From assembly GCA_015061575.1 (NCBI GenBank), contig SUWF01000009.1:23572-87571 (forward strand): a DNA stretch of 64,000 bases, in the 5' to 3' direction. A model generated the notes under the pieces. The model did no database searches. It had not been told where the DNA came from and worked only from the letters and a program-made list of their open reading frames with translations. Source of the stretch: Lentisphaerota bacterium (lineage in GTDB: Bacteria > Verrucomicrobiota > Lentisphaeria > Victivallales > Victivallaceae). Made by a program: the position numbers and the translations under genes. This document shows positions 45,618-54,445 of the stretch, piece after piece. How positions within the stretch are numbered: position 1 is the stretch's first letter; the number at the start of each line of letters is the position of its first letter.

Positions 45618-46277
45618 TTATCTCCACGACAGATAGATGATCAATGCAGCGGCAATGACCGCTGCACCAACAGTTACGCCCACGGTCAACGCCAGCGCAG
45701 CACCCTTTTTGAGCATGGTTTTGAACGTTTCCTCCGGTGCTGCCGTACTGGTGACGGGCGGTGGAACACTCCGACTGCCGTCAGCAGTAACTACTTCGAT
45801 TTCCGAATCCAGCACAAAAAACTCCAACCGGGTGCGGTCGATCGTCCGGTAAGCTTCGCCCAGCGCCATGGGCGTCATATCGGAAGCATCTTTAAGCGTG
45901 ACCGAACTTAATTTGCTGCGGCACTGTTCAAGGCGGGAGTTGAAATTCTGCAGCTGTACGGTTTGCTGCTGAAGCATTTTGATCTGGCACTCCAGCTGGG
46001 CACAGCGGCGCACCAGGCGGCTTTCCAGATCGCTGTAGAGCTGCATGGTTTGTTCAAAGCGCCGATCCTGCGCCTGCGCTTGTGTATTGGCAGCGGCAAC
46101 CGGAGCGGGCGCCTTGGGCGTTGCGACGGCTGCTGACCGTTGCTGTTGGGAATTTTTTCCGGGCACAGTTGTCACGCCGTTGGGTGCAGTTGTTGGCGGC
46201 ATAACTTCGTCAACAGATTTGAGTTTGCCACGCAAATTGACCAGTCGGTCGCTCAAATAATCTACCCGGTTATTCAT
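45618..46277 (-). CDS. Coiled-coil protein with C-terminal membrane anchor
   Basis: The 219-residue protein has a helical N-terminus, an Ala/Pro/Gln-rich linker (residues 28-70), and a coiled coil (LESRLVRRCAQLECQIKMLQ and onward, 82-122). A short conserved-looking section leads to one terminal membrane helix (ALALTVGVTVGAAVIAAALII). There is no signal peptide, so most of it should face the cytoplasm. A GAGGAA site supports the start. Its function is unknown. It forms a transcript with the small anchored protein and the redox fusion. Confidence 0.6.
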   Translation of the reverse strand: MNNRVDYLSDRLVNLRGKLKSVDEVMPPTTAPNGVTTVPGKNSQQQRSAAVATPKAPAPVAAANTQAQAQDRRFEQTMQLYSDLESRLVRRCAQLECQIKMLQQQTVQLQNFNSRLEQCRSKLSSVTLKDASDMTPMALGEAYRTIDRTRLEFFVLDSEIEVVTADGSRSVPPPVTSTAAPEETFKTMLKKGAALALTVGVTVGAAVIAAALIIYLSWR

Positions 46278-46317
46278 AATATTCCTCGTTAAAAAACTTT
46301 ATGTACTTCACATGGAT

Positions 46318-46345
46318 AATGTACACTTTTTTTTGATTTCTGCAA
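46318..46345 (-). promoter_or_regulatory. Candidate promoter for the coiled-coil/redox operon
   Basis: On the minus strand TTGCAG (46340-46345) and TACATT (46318-46323) have a 16-bp spacer. TGTAC and GTACA half-sites flank the -10 side. Confidence 0.4.
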
Positions 46346-46419
46346 GCACAAAAGCTGGCTCCGGCAAAAATTTTATCAAAAATTTTCCGGATCAAAAAGT
46401 TTTTTTCCCGGCCGCTGAT

Positions 46420-47916
46420 TTACAGCAATATCTGTTGTCGGGCCCGGGCGGAAAATTCCGGCAGATCATCGGCGATCACGCCGCAGGTGCCCCAGGTTTG
46501 TTCGGCGATTTCTCCGGCCGCACCGTGCAGAAAAGCCCCCCGGGCGGCGGCAGTCAGCGGCGGATAACGGAGCAGTTCAGCAGCGATCATTCCTGTCAGG
46601 ACGTCGCCGCTGCCGGCGGTGGCCAGCGCCGGGGTGCCGCTGCTGTTGATAAATGCGTTGCCATCGGGATCGGCAATGACCGTGCGGGGGCCTTTGAGCA
46701 GCACAACAGCCTTGCAGCATTTGGCCAGCTGGCGGGCATCTTGCAGATCGTTGCCGGAAAGCGTCAGATCAAATGCGGCTGCCAGCACAGCTGCTTCGCC
46801 CCGGTGCGGAGTCAAAATAGTCGTATAAGAGCGCTGAGCCAGCAGCTCCGGCATTTGGCTGGCGCAGAAGAGCGCATCGGCATCCAGCACCAGCGGTTTC
46901 TGGCTTTGGAGCAAAAGCCGGATAAATTCCACGGTATCCGGCGTGCGTCCCAAGCCGGGCCCGGCGGCGATGACGGCAGTTTTCTGCCAATTTTGCGCTA
47001 TTGTTTCCAGAGCATTTTTATTCAGGAAACCGTCAGTTTCCGGCAGTTGAGTCACGATCAGACTCAAAGTTCCGCAGCCGGGACTGGCGGCAAAAGGCAC
47101 TCCCAGCTCCACCAAACCGGCGCCATTGCGCAATGCGGCCCGGCCGCTTAAAAACGGCGCCTGCACATATTTTTGCGATCCGCCGAGGATCAACACTTTG
47201 CCCCGCTGATATTTATGTATATCATTGGGCAGTTTGACGGAATTTTTGACCAGCCATTTACTGTCAGTTACCAGCGGAGCATTTTCCGGGATTTCTGCAG
47301 TCAGCGGCAACGGCAGTGTTACCCGGCGCAGCCGTCCGCAGTTTTGGATTCCGGCATCCGAAAAGAGAATATCTTTGAAATAACCGATCGTGACCGTCAT
47401 ATTGGCTTTGACACACAAATCGCTGCCGAGTCCGCTGGGTATATCCACGGCCAGCACGGCGGCATGGGATTGGTTGATAAGTTCGATCAACTGCCGGTAG
47501 GGTTCACGCATGGGCGCTTGGCAGCCGGTACCCAGCAAGGCATCCACGATCAGGTCGGAACGGTTGAGCTTTACAGCTAATGGGGATTGCACGTTCACCT
47601 GGCCGGGCAGCTGTTTAAAGTAATAACTGCTGCCGGGCGAAAGTGTTTCCGGCGGCTTGGCCAACACCAGGATCACCGGCAAATCCTGCATTTTGACCAG
47701 CTGCGATGCCATAACGATGCCGTCGCCGCCATTGTTGCCATGTCCGCTGAAGATCACGATACGGCGGCACTGCGGCTGCGATTTCATAAACTTCAGCAGC
47801 TGATCGGCGCACGAACATCCGGCTATGTGCATAAGTTCCAGCGCATCGGCGGTACCGGCAGCAAAGTTGCGTTCTTCGCAAAGGCGCATTTCTGCAGCAG
47901 AAATGAGGTGATTCAT
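46420..47916 (-). CDS. nnr: Bifunctional NAD(P)H-hydrate epimerase/dehydratase
   Basis: The 498-residue protein has an N-terminal epimerase domain (YjeF_N) with SGHGNNGGDGIVMASQL and IVDALLGTGC. A C-terminal dehydratase domain (YjeF_C) carries AAGPGLGRTPD, TPHRGEAAVLA and the GSGDVLTGMIAA motif. It repairs damaged NADH/NADPH hydrates. The ATG at 47916 is chosen for its AGGAG site, ten codons inside the longest frame. A terminator for the preceding small gene ends right before that site. Confidence 0.94.
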   Translation of the reverse strand: MNHLISAAEMRLCEERNFAAGTADALELMHIAGCSCADQLLKFMKSQPQCRRIVIFSGHGNNGGDGIVMASQLVKMQDLPVILVLAKPPETLSPGSSYYFKQLPGQVNVQSPLAVKLNRSDLIVDALLGTGCQAPMREPYRQLIELINQSHAAVLAVDIPSGLGSDLCVKANMTVTIGYFKDILFSDAGIQNCGRLRRVTLPLPLTAEIPENAPLVTDSKWLVKNSVKLPNDIHKYQRGKVLILGGSQKYVQAPFLSGRAALRNGAGLVELGVPFAASPGCGTLSLIVTQLPETDGFLNKNALETIAQNWQKTAVIAAGPGLGRTPDTVEFIRLLLQSQKPLVLDADALFCASQMPELLAQRSYTTILTPHRGEAAVLAAAFDLTLSGNDLQDARQLAKCCKAVVLLKGPRTVIADPDGNAFINSSGTPALATAGSGDVLTGMIAAELLRYPPLTAAARGAFLHGAAGEIAEQTWGTCGVIADDLPEFSARARQQILL

Positions 47917-47930
47917 ATTGGCTCCTATCC

Positions 47931-47976
47931 AAAAAAAAATCGGCACAGCTGCTTGCGCATACCCAATGCCGATTTT
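47931..47976 (-). terminator. Intrinsic terminator of the 58-residue gene
   Basis: TGCCGATTTT (47967-47976) and AAAATCGGCA (47936-47945) form the stem; a T-run follows on the minus strand, directly ahead of the nnr ribosome-binding site. Confidence 0.75.
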
Positions 47977-48048
47977 ACAGTCAGAACTGCCTGCGCCGGA
48001 AAAAATACGAAGCTGGTGCAGCGTTCGACTTTACAGAGAATCAGAAAA

Positions 48049-48225
48049 TCAGATGTCAGCTTTTTCCCAAGTAGCCTTGCTGACAAAGGCAGTCAGATTG
48101 CGGCCATCAGCGGTTTTGCCGCGGAAAGCATAGCGTTCGTTACCGGCGGTGCCGTAGGAAACTTTTTCCGTGACTTCGGCGGTGATTTTGCTCTTGGTCT
48201 TGACGTCATAGAACTGGTGTTGCAT
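48049..48225 (-). CDS. Small conserved-looking protein of 58 residues
   Basis: The frame begins MQHQFYDVKTKSKITAEVTE and ends AFVSKATWEKADI. It starts at 48225 behind a GGGAGAA site. The upstream extension of the frame has no site. It has its own promoter and terminator, so it is a stand-alone unit. The composition suggests a small beta-rich cytosolic protein (VSYGTAGNERYAFRGKTADG). I do not recognise a family. Confidence 0.7.
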   Translation of the reverse strand: MQHQFYDVKTKSKITAEVTEKVSYGTAGNERYAFRGKTADGRNLTAFVSKATWEKADI

Positions 48226-48306
48226 AAAGCGATTCTCCCTTTTTATTAGGATTTTGTTATAACTTGCTGGATTTACGCCAGCAAATACGAACCTCATCTG
48301 TTAGTC

Positions 48307-48334
48307 AATATAACCTTAAATTAGACTTTGACAA
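48307..48334 (-). promoter_or_regulatory. Promoter of the 58-residue gene
   Basis: On the minus strand TTGTCA (48329-48334) and TATATT (48307-48312) are 16 bp apart, giving a leader of about 75 nt. Confidence 0.6.
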
Positions 48335-48344
48335 ACTTTTTTTA

Positions 48345-48387
48345 GCCGGAAAATGAACTTTTTTTCAAAAAAAATTCATTTTCCGGC
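48345..48387 (-). terminator. Long hairpin between nagA and the 58-residue gene
   Basis: GCCGGAAAATGAA (48345-48357) pairs perfectly with TTCATTTTCCGGC (48375-48387). The loop is almost all A and T. It lies 37 bp after the nagA stop and right before the next promoter, so it probably separates the two units. Confidence 0.65.
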
Positions 48388-48423
48388 CTTAAAACGCCTT
48401 TTTTGTACAGAAAACGCTGTTTT

Positions 48424-49581
48424 TCAGCGCATTTGGCAACCGTCCACCCACACTTTCTGCACATCAAAGTTGTCGTTCAGCGCAGTCAGATCGGCGCAAT
48501 ACCCCGGCTCGATGCGGCCAAGCTTGCTCAAGCCCAGCGAACACGCCTGATTCCAGCTGGTGGTTTTGACCAGCTGCGCCAGCGGCAGACCGGTGATCTC
48601 ATAAACATTTTTGAGTGCCTTGTTCATGACCAGCACGCTGCCGGCCAACGCTCCGTTGGAAGCCAGCCGGGCGGCGCCGTCTTTGAGGATCAGCGGCAGG
48701 CCGCCGATCTCGTATTCGCCATCGGGCATACCGGCCGCCTGACAGGCATCGGTGATCAGGAGGATGTGGTTGATATCTTTGAGCTGGAAGATCAGTTTGA
48801 TCATATCGCTGCAGAGATGAATTTTGTCGCAGATCATTTCAATAAATACTTCGCTGTGGTGCAAACCCGCTCCCACCAGCCCGATGTCGCGGTGATGCAG
48901 CGCAGTCATCTGATTGCAGAAGTGCGACAAATTGCGCAATCCGTGGTCATAACCGGCACAGAATTGCTTGTAAGTGGCCTGACTGTGGACGCAGGAAGGG
49001 GTGATATTTTCGCTCAGCAGTTCCGAGGCAAAGCGGTCGCCGCCTTCGACTTCCACGGCGTAAGATACTTTAAGCACCCGGTAAATATCGTTGAGTTTGC
49101 GTACTTCGTCGATATCGGGCTTGCGGACAAAGGCGGGGTTTTGGGCGCCCAGACATTTTTCGTTGATATACGGTCCTTCCAGATGCACGCCGGGGATCTT
49201 GGCTCCGGGAGTATTGCCTGCACTGTAGCTGCGGGCGTTGTTCAGCGCAGCTGCCAGAGCTTCGTTCCCCAGCGTCAGCGTGGTCGGCAGCCAGCTGGTG
49301 ACACCTTCGGAAAGCTTGTCAATACACATGGTGTTCAAATGTTCCAGCACGCCGTCAGTAAATTCGTATCCGCTGCGGCCGTGGGTATGCACGTCAATAA
49401 AACCGGGCATCAGCATCATGCCGTTGAGATCGCAGGTTTGATCGGCGGCCGGCAAAGTGTCGCCGGGAGCGAAAAGCTGTTTGATCATGCCATCAACGAT
49501 CAGTACTGCGCCGCCGGCCAAATCGGTATCCGGCGAAATGATCCGGGCGTTTTTGATCAACAGGGAGGAGGTTTGTTTCAT
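48424..49581 (-). CDS. nagA: N-acetylglucosamine-6-phosphate deacetylase
   Basis: A 385-residue amidohydrolase with MPGFIDVHTHGRSGYEF (metal-binding HTH), GVHLEGPYINEKCLGAQNP, GLRNLSHFCNQMTALHHRD, and LLITDACQAAGMPDGEYEIGG region residues. All match NagA. It deacetylates GlcNAc-6-P for amino-sugar recycling or use. The TtcA-like gene lies 19 bp upstream, so both may share a transcript. No nagB is visible. Confidence 0.93.
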   Translation of the reverse strand: MKQTSSLLIKNARIISPDTDLAGGAVLIVDGMIKQLFAPGDTLPAADQTCDLNGMMLMPGFIDVHTHGRSGYEFTDGVLEHLNTMCIDKLSEGVTSWLPTTLTLGNEALAAALNNARSYSAGNTPGAKIPGVHLEGPYINEKCLGAQNPAFVRKPDIDEVRKLNDIYRVLKVSYAVEVEGGDRFASELLSENITPSCVHSQATYKQFCAGYDHGLRNLSHFCNQMTALHHRDIGLVGAGLHHSEVFIEMICDKIHLCSDMIKLIFQLKDINHILLITDACQAAGMPDGEYEIGGLPLILKDGAARLASNGALAGSVLVMNKALKNVYEITGLPLAQLVKTTSWNQACSLGLSKLGRIEPGYCADLTALNDNFDVQKVWVDGCQMR

Positions 49582-49600
49582 GATAAATTTTCCTTTTCAA

Positions 49601-50404
49601 TTAAGGTTGATTATTGATATATTCCAAATAGCGTTTATCCAGCAGCCATTGCAGTTCGGCTTTGCCCATACTTTTGAGCATCAGTGAGTGCAGATCCGGG
49701 ATCCGTTTGGCAATACTTTTCAGCGTCTGTTTGGCCCACATCCGGTCGCCGGAAGCGGCCAGTTCTTCTTTGTAGGGGCATTCACCGACGGCAGGAAAGT
49801 CAAAACATCCGGCCGCCGTTTTGACCAGCTGCTCCGGTACTTCCGCCAGCGGGCGGATTATGCGCAGAGTGCTGCTGCTGCCGGCGCAATCGGCCGCCAC
49901 GTTCGGGCCCATGGTCGTCAGGCCCTGGCCCCGCACCAGCGATATAAAAAACGATTCCATAAGGTCATCGGCATGATGCCCCAGCGCCAGCTTGCTGGCA
50001 CCCAGCTCCCGGGCCAGCCCGTAAAGTTTGCCCCGGCGCATCCGTGAACACCATACGCAGGGCCGCCGGAAGCGTTCCTGCGGAGAGTCGTGCAAATATT
50101 GTGGTATATCCATAAAAACTCTGTGATGGATGATTTGCCGTTCCCGGCAATATTCAGCGATCCGCCGACAGTCCATTTCCGGGAAGCCCGGATCAAAGGT
50201 TGCACATTCGACAGTGAATTTAAAAGGCGTGCGCCGGGCCAGCTGGCAGATGACTTCGAGCATCACAAAACTGTCCAGTCCGCCGGAGAGGGCAAGCAGA
50301 ACCCTGTCGCCGGATTCGAGCAATTTGAATCCGGCACTGGTGGAGGCCGCCTGAGCGCAGACTTTGGCAAAGGCTTTTTTGGCAGCAGCCGGGACTTCAG
50401 ACAT
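49601..50404 (-). CDS. TtcA-like PP-loop ATPase (tRNA thiolation family)
   Basis: The 267-residue protein has the PP-loop LLALSGGLDSFVML (residues about 35-48), the CVWCSRMRRGKLY segment with a C-x-x-C pair, and LALGHHADDLMESFF. These are typical of TtcA/TilS-type tRNA-modifying ATPases; C-x-x-C at this place fits TtcA, which makes 2-thiocytidine at position 32. It begins 3 bp after the upstream membrane-protein gene. Confidence 0.85.
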   Translation of the reverse strand: MSEVPAAAKKAFAKVCAQAASTSAGFKLLESGDRVLLALSGGLDSFVMLEVICQLARRTPFKFTVECATFDPGFPEMDCRRIAEYCRERQIIHHRVFMDIPQYLHDSPQERFRRPCVWCSRMRRGKLYGLARELGASKLALGHHADDLMESFFISLVRGQGLTTMGPNVAADCAGSSSTLRIIRPLAEVPEQLVKTAAGCFDFPAVGECPYKEELAASGDRMWAKQTLKSIAKRIPDLHSLMLKSMGKAELQWLLDKRYLEYINNQP

Positions 50405-50407
50405 AAC

Positions 50408-51196
50408 TTACTGGTGGTGGAAGAACCGGCGGTTGCGCCGCAGATTATCCTTGGTGATCAATACATAATAGCGGTTGAAAACTTCCAGCGGATTATCCGG
50501 CAGCTCAGTGATTCCCAGCGCCGATTTGGTCAGATCCGCTACGATCAGGGCATCAAAAAAGCCATTTTCCAGCTGTTTTTCCACCCAGCCGGTCAAATTG
50601 GAGAGGCCAATGATCACCAGCCGGGGGCGCCGGCTGGCGGGCAGGCTGTAAAGTTTGAGTTTTTTCAGCGACTCACCGGAGGGCGAGATCCCGGCCAGAA
50701 TGACCAGTTTGGCATCCGGGTGTTTGGCGACTGCTGCATCGATCGATCCGGCTTCGGCCAGCCGGTCAGCGGCGGGAGTTATGAGCTTGCTGGGATCATC
50801 TTTTTCTTCCTGCGTCAAAGTTTCCTGCACCACGAGTTTGGCTCCGGAATCGCGCAGCTGTTCGAGCAAAGCCCGGTCAAATACGGAATTGCCCTGCGGC
50901 GAGATCAAAAGTATCTTGCTTTGAGCCGGCAGTGAGTTGTGTATGTAATTGGCAGTCACATAGCCCTGCGCCGAGCGCAATTTCATATCAATGGAATCAT
51001 CATTGGTAATATCGCTGAGTCCCAGCACCGAAAGCGTCCCCAAGCGGCACATGAACATACCTCCGGAGGCGATCACCACCACCAGCAGCCCCAGAGCGAT
51101 ACCCTGAAATTTTGTACTTTTGCGGTGTTGCCGGTTGCACACCACCATGCCGCCCAATGCGGCGATCATCAATACCATCAGCAGCAGATTAAGCAT
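50408..51196 (-). CDS. Membrane protein of unknown function, two helices plus soluble domain
   Basis: A 262-residue protein starting at 51196 (GAGGTATAAA upstream; a longer frame lacks a site). Helices lie at residues 2-20 (LNLLLMVLMIAALGGMVV) and about 32-52. A mainly alpha/beta soluble part follows with two sections ending LLISPQGNS and LVILAGISPSGES, possibly a Rossmann-like fold. No family is recognised. It is tightly linked to the TtcA-like gene. Confidence 0.65.
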   Translation of the reverse strand: MLNLLLMVLMIAALGGMVVCNRQHRKSTKFQGIALGLLVVVIASGGMFMCRLGTLSVLGLSDITNDDSIDMKLRSAQGYVTANYIHNSLPAQSKILLISPQGNSVFDRALLEQLRDSGAKLVVQETLTQEEKDDPSKLITPAADRLAEAGSIDAAVAKHPDAKLVILAGISPSGESLKKLKLYSLPASRRPRLVIIGLSNLTGWVEKQLENGFFDALIVADLTKSALGITELPDNPLEVFNRYYVLITKDNLRRNRRFFHHQ

Positions 51197-51321
51197 TTTA
51201 TACCTCTTTTTTACACCCTCAGTGATCCCTGCTCCGGACAATAAGATAATAGTCCGGAGCGATTTTTGCAAATTTTCAGCGGCAAACTTCACAATTTTTT
51301 TCATTTTTCTTTTATATTTAT

Positions 51322-51350
51322 TTGCAAAGCGCTGCGGTTTGGGTTATCTT
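51322..51350 (+). promoter_or_regulatory. Candidate nfeD promoter
   Basis: TTGCAA (51322-51327) and TATCTT (51345-51350) with a 17-bp spacer, about 85 bp before the start codon. Confidence 0.5.
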
Positions 51351-51434
51351 TCAGCATCGAGGTAATTTCAAAATCGGTTTTTGAAGGAGTTTTTTTAATC
51401 ACCTCCATAAACAACTGAATAAAGGTAGAGTTTT

Positions 51435-52982
51435 ATGTTGAAAAATATTTTTTGTGCATTACTGTTGTTGACCGGTATTTTCTGCAGCCTTGCCGCTGAG
51501 CCGCTGCAGTGGCCGCAGGATCACAGTGGAAAAGTGTTTTTTCTGCCGCAGTTTTCCGCTTTTGAATCTATTTCTGACAGCGGGTTGAACTTTTTCCGCC
51601 AAACGCTGGAGCGGGCGGCCCAAGAGCGGGCACAAGCTGTGATTCTGGAGCTGGATACGCCCGGCGGCAGTGTGGAAACAGCGTTCAAATATCTTTCTTT
51701 GCTGGAAAAAGCCGCCATGCCGGTGATCGTTTATCTGAATCCCAACGGTATTTCGGCGGGTATGATCATAGCTTTGGGGGCTGACCGGGTGGCGATTTCG
51801 CCCAACGGCTTGATCGGCGATGCCATGCCGATAAGCGCCGGGATCAACGGCACCAGACCCATAACCGAGCGGCCGGAAAAAGCCGATCCGGCCGGAAAAA
51901 CTGCTCCCCAAGTGGATAAAAAAAGTAAAAGCGATAAAAAGCCTGCCGCTCCGGAACCCGGTTCGCTGGAGCAGATCATCAAAGAGATCCGCAAGCTCAG
52001 AGAACAGCCGTCCACGCCCGGCAAACAGGAAGATGAGCGGCTGGCTGAACAGAAATTCCTGACCGTGTTTTTCAAGATGCTGCAAGTGCTGGCCGAAAAA
52101 AATCAGCGTCCGGTCAAAGTCGTCCGGGCCATGGCTGACCCCTACACGGAGCTGGACGCCGCCGCTGACGGCATCGAACACAAGAAAAAATCTCCGCTGA
52201 CACTGAGCGCCAAAGAAGCGCATCAGCTTAAAGTAGTGGATATGATCGCCAGCGACCGGAACGATCTGCTCAAACAGTTGGGTTTGGAAAAATCCGAACT
52301 GGTAGTTGTCAAACGCTCAGCCATTGAAGAAATCGGCGCTTTTCTGGCTGCTCCGGCGCTGGCGGGACTGCTGCTGGTCATCGGGCTGGTGGGGATCTTT
52401 GTGGAAGTCAAAACGCCGGGTTTCGGCGTGCCGGGCGTATTGGGGTTGGCGGCGCTGACATTGTTCTTTTTGGGACATATCGCCAGCGGGGCCTCTGACT
52501 GGGGGCCGATGGTGGTCTTTTTTGTGGGCTTGATTTTGATTGCGCTGGAAATTTTCCTGATCCCGGGCTTCGGGCTGATCGGGATCATGGGAATCGGGTG
52601 CGTGCTGCTGAGCTTTTTCTGGGCGTTCGGCTGGAATAATATAGAAACTGCGCTGCAGGTGGTGACAGTTTCGCTGCTTTTATCTATAGTCATAATGGTG
52701 CTGCTGGCGGTCTATGTGCTGCCGCATACAACGCTGTTCAGGAAGGTATCGCTGGAAAGCTGCATGGAGTCATCCGACGGCTGGCAGGCCAAGCAGGCCG
52801 ACAGCGCATTGATCGGCTCGGAGGGCGTGACGCTTACTCCGCTGCGCCCGGCAGGAGTCATAAGTATCGATGGCAAACGGCTTGATGCAGCCAGCGAAGG
52901 GGACTTTATGGAAGCCGGGGAAGCGGTGATCGTGACCGCACGCAACGGTTTTCAACTGGTGGTCAGACGCAAAAATGTTTGA
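51435..52982 (+). CDS. NfeD-family membrane-bound ClpP-class serine protease
   Basis: The 515-residue protein has a signal peptide (MLKNIFCALLLLTGIFCSLAA) and a ClpP-like domain with VILELDTPGGSVETA and the likely catalytic Ser in NPNGISAGMIIALGADRV. An unusually long charged insertion (Lys/Pro/Glu, residues about 150-200) interrupts this domain. Four to five membrane helices (about 300-430) and a C-terminal NfeD OB-fold domain (GSEGVTLTPLRPAGVISIDG) follow. Family members are thought to act with stomatin-like proteins in membrane quality control. No stomatin gene is adjacent. Confidence 0.88.
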   Translation: MLKNIFCALLLLTGIFCSLAAEPLQWPQDHSGKVFFLPQFSAFESISDSGLNFFRQTLERAAQERAQAVILELDTPGGSVETAFKYLSLLEKAAMPVIVYLNPNGISAGMIIALGADRVAISPNGLIGDAMPISAGINGTRPITERPEKADPAGKTAPQVDKKSKSDKKPAAPEPGSLEQIIKEIRKLREQPSTPGKQEDERLAEQKFLTVFFKMLQVLAEKNQRPVKVVRAMADPYTELDAAADGIEHKKKSPLTLSAKEAHQLKVVDMIASDRNDLLKQLGLEKSELVVVKRSAIEEIGAFLAAPALAGLLLVIGLVGIFVEVKTPGFGVPGVLGLAALTLFFLGHIASGASDWGPMVVFFVGLILIALEIFLIPGFGLIGIMGIGCVLLSFFWAFGWNNIETALQVVTVSLLLSIVIMVLLAVYVLPHTTLFRKVSLESCMESSDGWQAKQADSALIGSEGVTLTPLRPAGVISIDGKRLDAASEGDFMEAGEAVIVTARNGFQLVVRRKNV

Positions 52983-53007
52983 CAAGATCATAAGCAACTG
53001 CTATATT
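52979..53007 (+). promoter_or_regulatory. Promoter of the HAD hydrolase gene
   Basis: A perfect TTGACA (52979-52984), overlapping the nfeD stop codon, and TATATT (53002-53007) with 17-bp spacing. Confidence 0.7.
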
Positions 53008-53046
53008 ATATGAGGTAAATAAGGCAACTAACAACAGGAGCAAAAA

Positions 53047-53934
53047 ATGCGTGATTATCTTAACGAAATGAAATCTCTGAGCAAAAACCACGAATTTTTC
53101 ATTGGTTTTGACAGCGACGGCTGCGTTTTTGACAGCATGGAAGTCAAACACAAAGAGTGTTTTTGCCCGGCTTTTATCAAGCACTATAATATGCAGTCGG
53201 CCAGCAAATACGCCCGGGAAGTGTGGGATTTTGTCAATTTGTACAGCAAATTGCGCGGCTGCAACCGCTTTTGGGCGATCTATCACAGCATGAAGTTTAT
53301 CGCCAACCGACCGGAGATTTTGGCCCGCGGCTGCAAAGTTGTGGATACCGCTGATCTGGAAAAGTGGATGAGTCAGGAATCCAAACTCGGCAATCCGGCT
53401 TTGGAAGCTTATCTGGAAAAAGTTGACAGCCCCACCTTGCGTCAGGCATTGGAATGGAGCAAAGAAGTCAACGCCCGGGTCAAAGATATGGTTCACGGCG
53501 TGCCGCCGCTGCCGGGCGTAAAGGAAGTGCTGAAGACAGCTTCGCAGCAGGCGGATCTGATCGTGGTATCGCAGACTCCGCTGGAAGCGCTGGAACGGGA
53601 ATGGGCCGAAAACGAAATGGACGGCTACATCCAGCTGATCTGCGGACAGGAACACGGCACCAAGGCCGAACATATTCAGTATTCGACCGAAAATAAGTAT
53701 GCAGCTGACTGCATTTTGATGGTCGGCGACGCCCCCGGCGACTACAAAGCCGCTGCCAAAAACAACGCACTCTTTTTCCCGATCATCCCGGGCCGGGAAG
53801 AAGCGTCCTGGGCGGAACTGCTGAACAACGGTTTGAAGAAATTCTTCAACAAGGAATTTGCCGGCGCTTATCAGCAGCAGCTGCTGGATGAATTTGACTC
53901 CTCGCTGCCGGAAAAACCTGCCTGGGAAAAATAA
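53047..53934 (+). CDS. HAD-family hydrolase
   Basis: The 295-residue protein has HAD motif I FIGFDSDGCVFDSME (nucleophile Asp), a helical cap (residues about 30-150), LIVVSQTPLEALE as motif II, and a final ADCILMVGDAPGDYKAA with motif IV acids. The substrate is unknown; the large helical cap is like that of the phosphonatase/phosphoglycolate group. An AGGAGCAAAA site precedes the ATG. It ends in its own terminator. Confidence 0.82.
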   Translation: MRDYLNEMKSLSKNHEFFIGFDSDGCVFDSMEVKHKECFCPAFIKHYNMQSASKYAREVWDFVNLYSKLRGCNRFWAIYHSMKFIANRPEILARGCKVVDTADLEKWMSQESKLGNPALEAYLEKVDSPTLRQALEWSKEVNARVKDMVHGVPPLPGVKEVLKTASQQADLIVVSQTPLEALEREWAENEMDGYIQLICGQEHGTKAEHIQYSTENKYAADCILMVGDAPGDYKAAAKNNALFFPIIPGREEASWAELLNNGLKKFFNKEFAGAYQQQLLDEFDSSLPEKPAWEK

Positions 53935-53952
53935 ATATTTTTTCCGGATCTC

Positions 53953-53998
53953 CGGGGCTGCAGCCCAACAGTTAAGTTGGCGGCGGCCCCGTTTTTTT
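53953..53998 (+). terminator. Terminator of the HAD gene
   Basis: A G/C-rich hairpin with outer arms CGGGGC (53953-53958) and GGCCCCG (53985-53991), and inner CCAAC/GTTGG, is followed by seven T residues. The T-run overlaps the stop of the convergent gene. Confidence 0.85.
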
Positions 53999-54368
53999 AT
54001 TCGGTTTCCGGATATGCGGATTCAGTGGTGTGGTCTTGCCGTGGCGGAGAATTTTTCTGAGTCGAAGCTTGGGATCCGGATAGTTTGTAATGGGTCAGGA
54101 TATATTTTTGCAGCTGTCGATACAGCCAGGTCAGCAGCAATGATTCACCGTGGTATTCGTGTAGATTTTTCCGGGCTTTTGCCAACGTGACCGACACTGA
54201 TTTTTCGGCCTTGGCGGAAGAGGAAAGCATAGCAACAGCCATCAGATAAAGTTGTAATTTATATCGGTTGACTACTTCATCGAATGCCGCATCCTGTCCG
54301 ATTCTGGCCAAGTCAGCGAGTTGTTTTTCCGGCATCAACGAATAGTGCGCATGATCAGTTTTTTTCAT
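53997..54368 (-). CDS. Sigma-70 region-2-like protein without region 4
   Basis: The 123-residue protein contains AFDEVVNRYKLQLYLMAVAM, a segment KAEKSVSVTLAKARKNL and GESLLLTWLYRQLQKYI. This is the order and spacing of ECF sigma factor region 2. The acidic residues usual after the AE pair (as in AEDxxQ) are replaced by Lys/Ser. No region 4 follows; the tail is Ser/Pro/Gln-rich. No good ribosome-binding site is seen (ATG 54368 or TTG 54380). It may be a decayed sigma factor or a small regulator that binds core polymerase. Confidence 0.55.
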   Translation of the reverse strand: MKKTDHAHYSLMPEKQLADLARIGQDAAFDEVVNRYKLQLYLMAVAMLSSSAKAEKSVSVTLAKARKNLHEYHGESLLLTWLYRQLQKYILTHYKLSGSQASTQKNSPPRQDHTTESAYPETE

Positions 54369-54445
54369 TTTCCGGGACAATATTTATTTCAAGGGGTGAA
54401 TTGTTTGCAATCACGCCTTAAAGCTTCAACAACAATAATAGTGTC

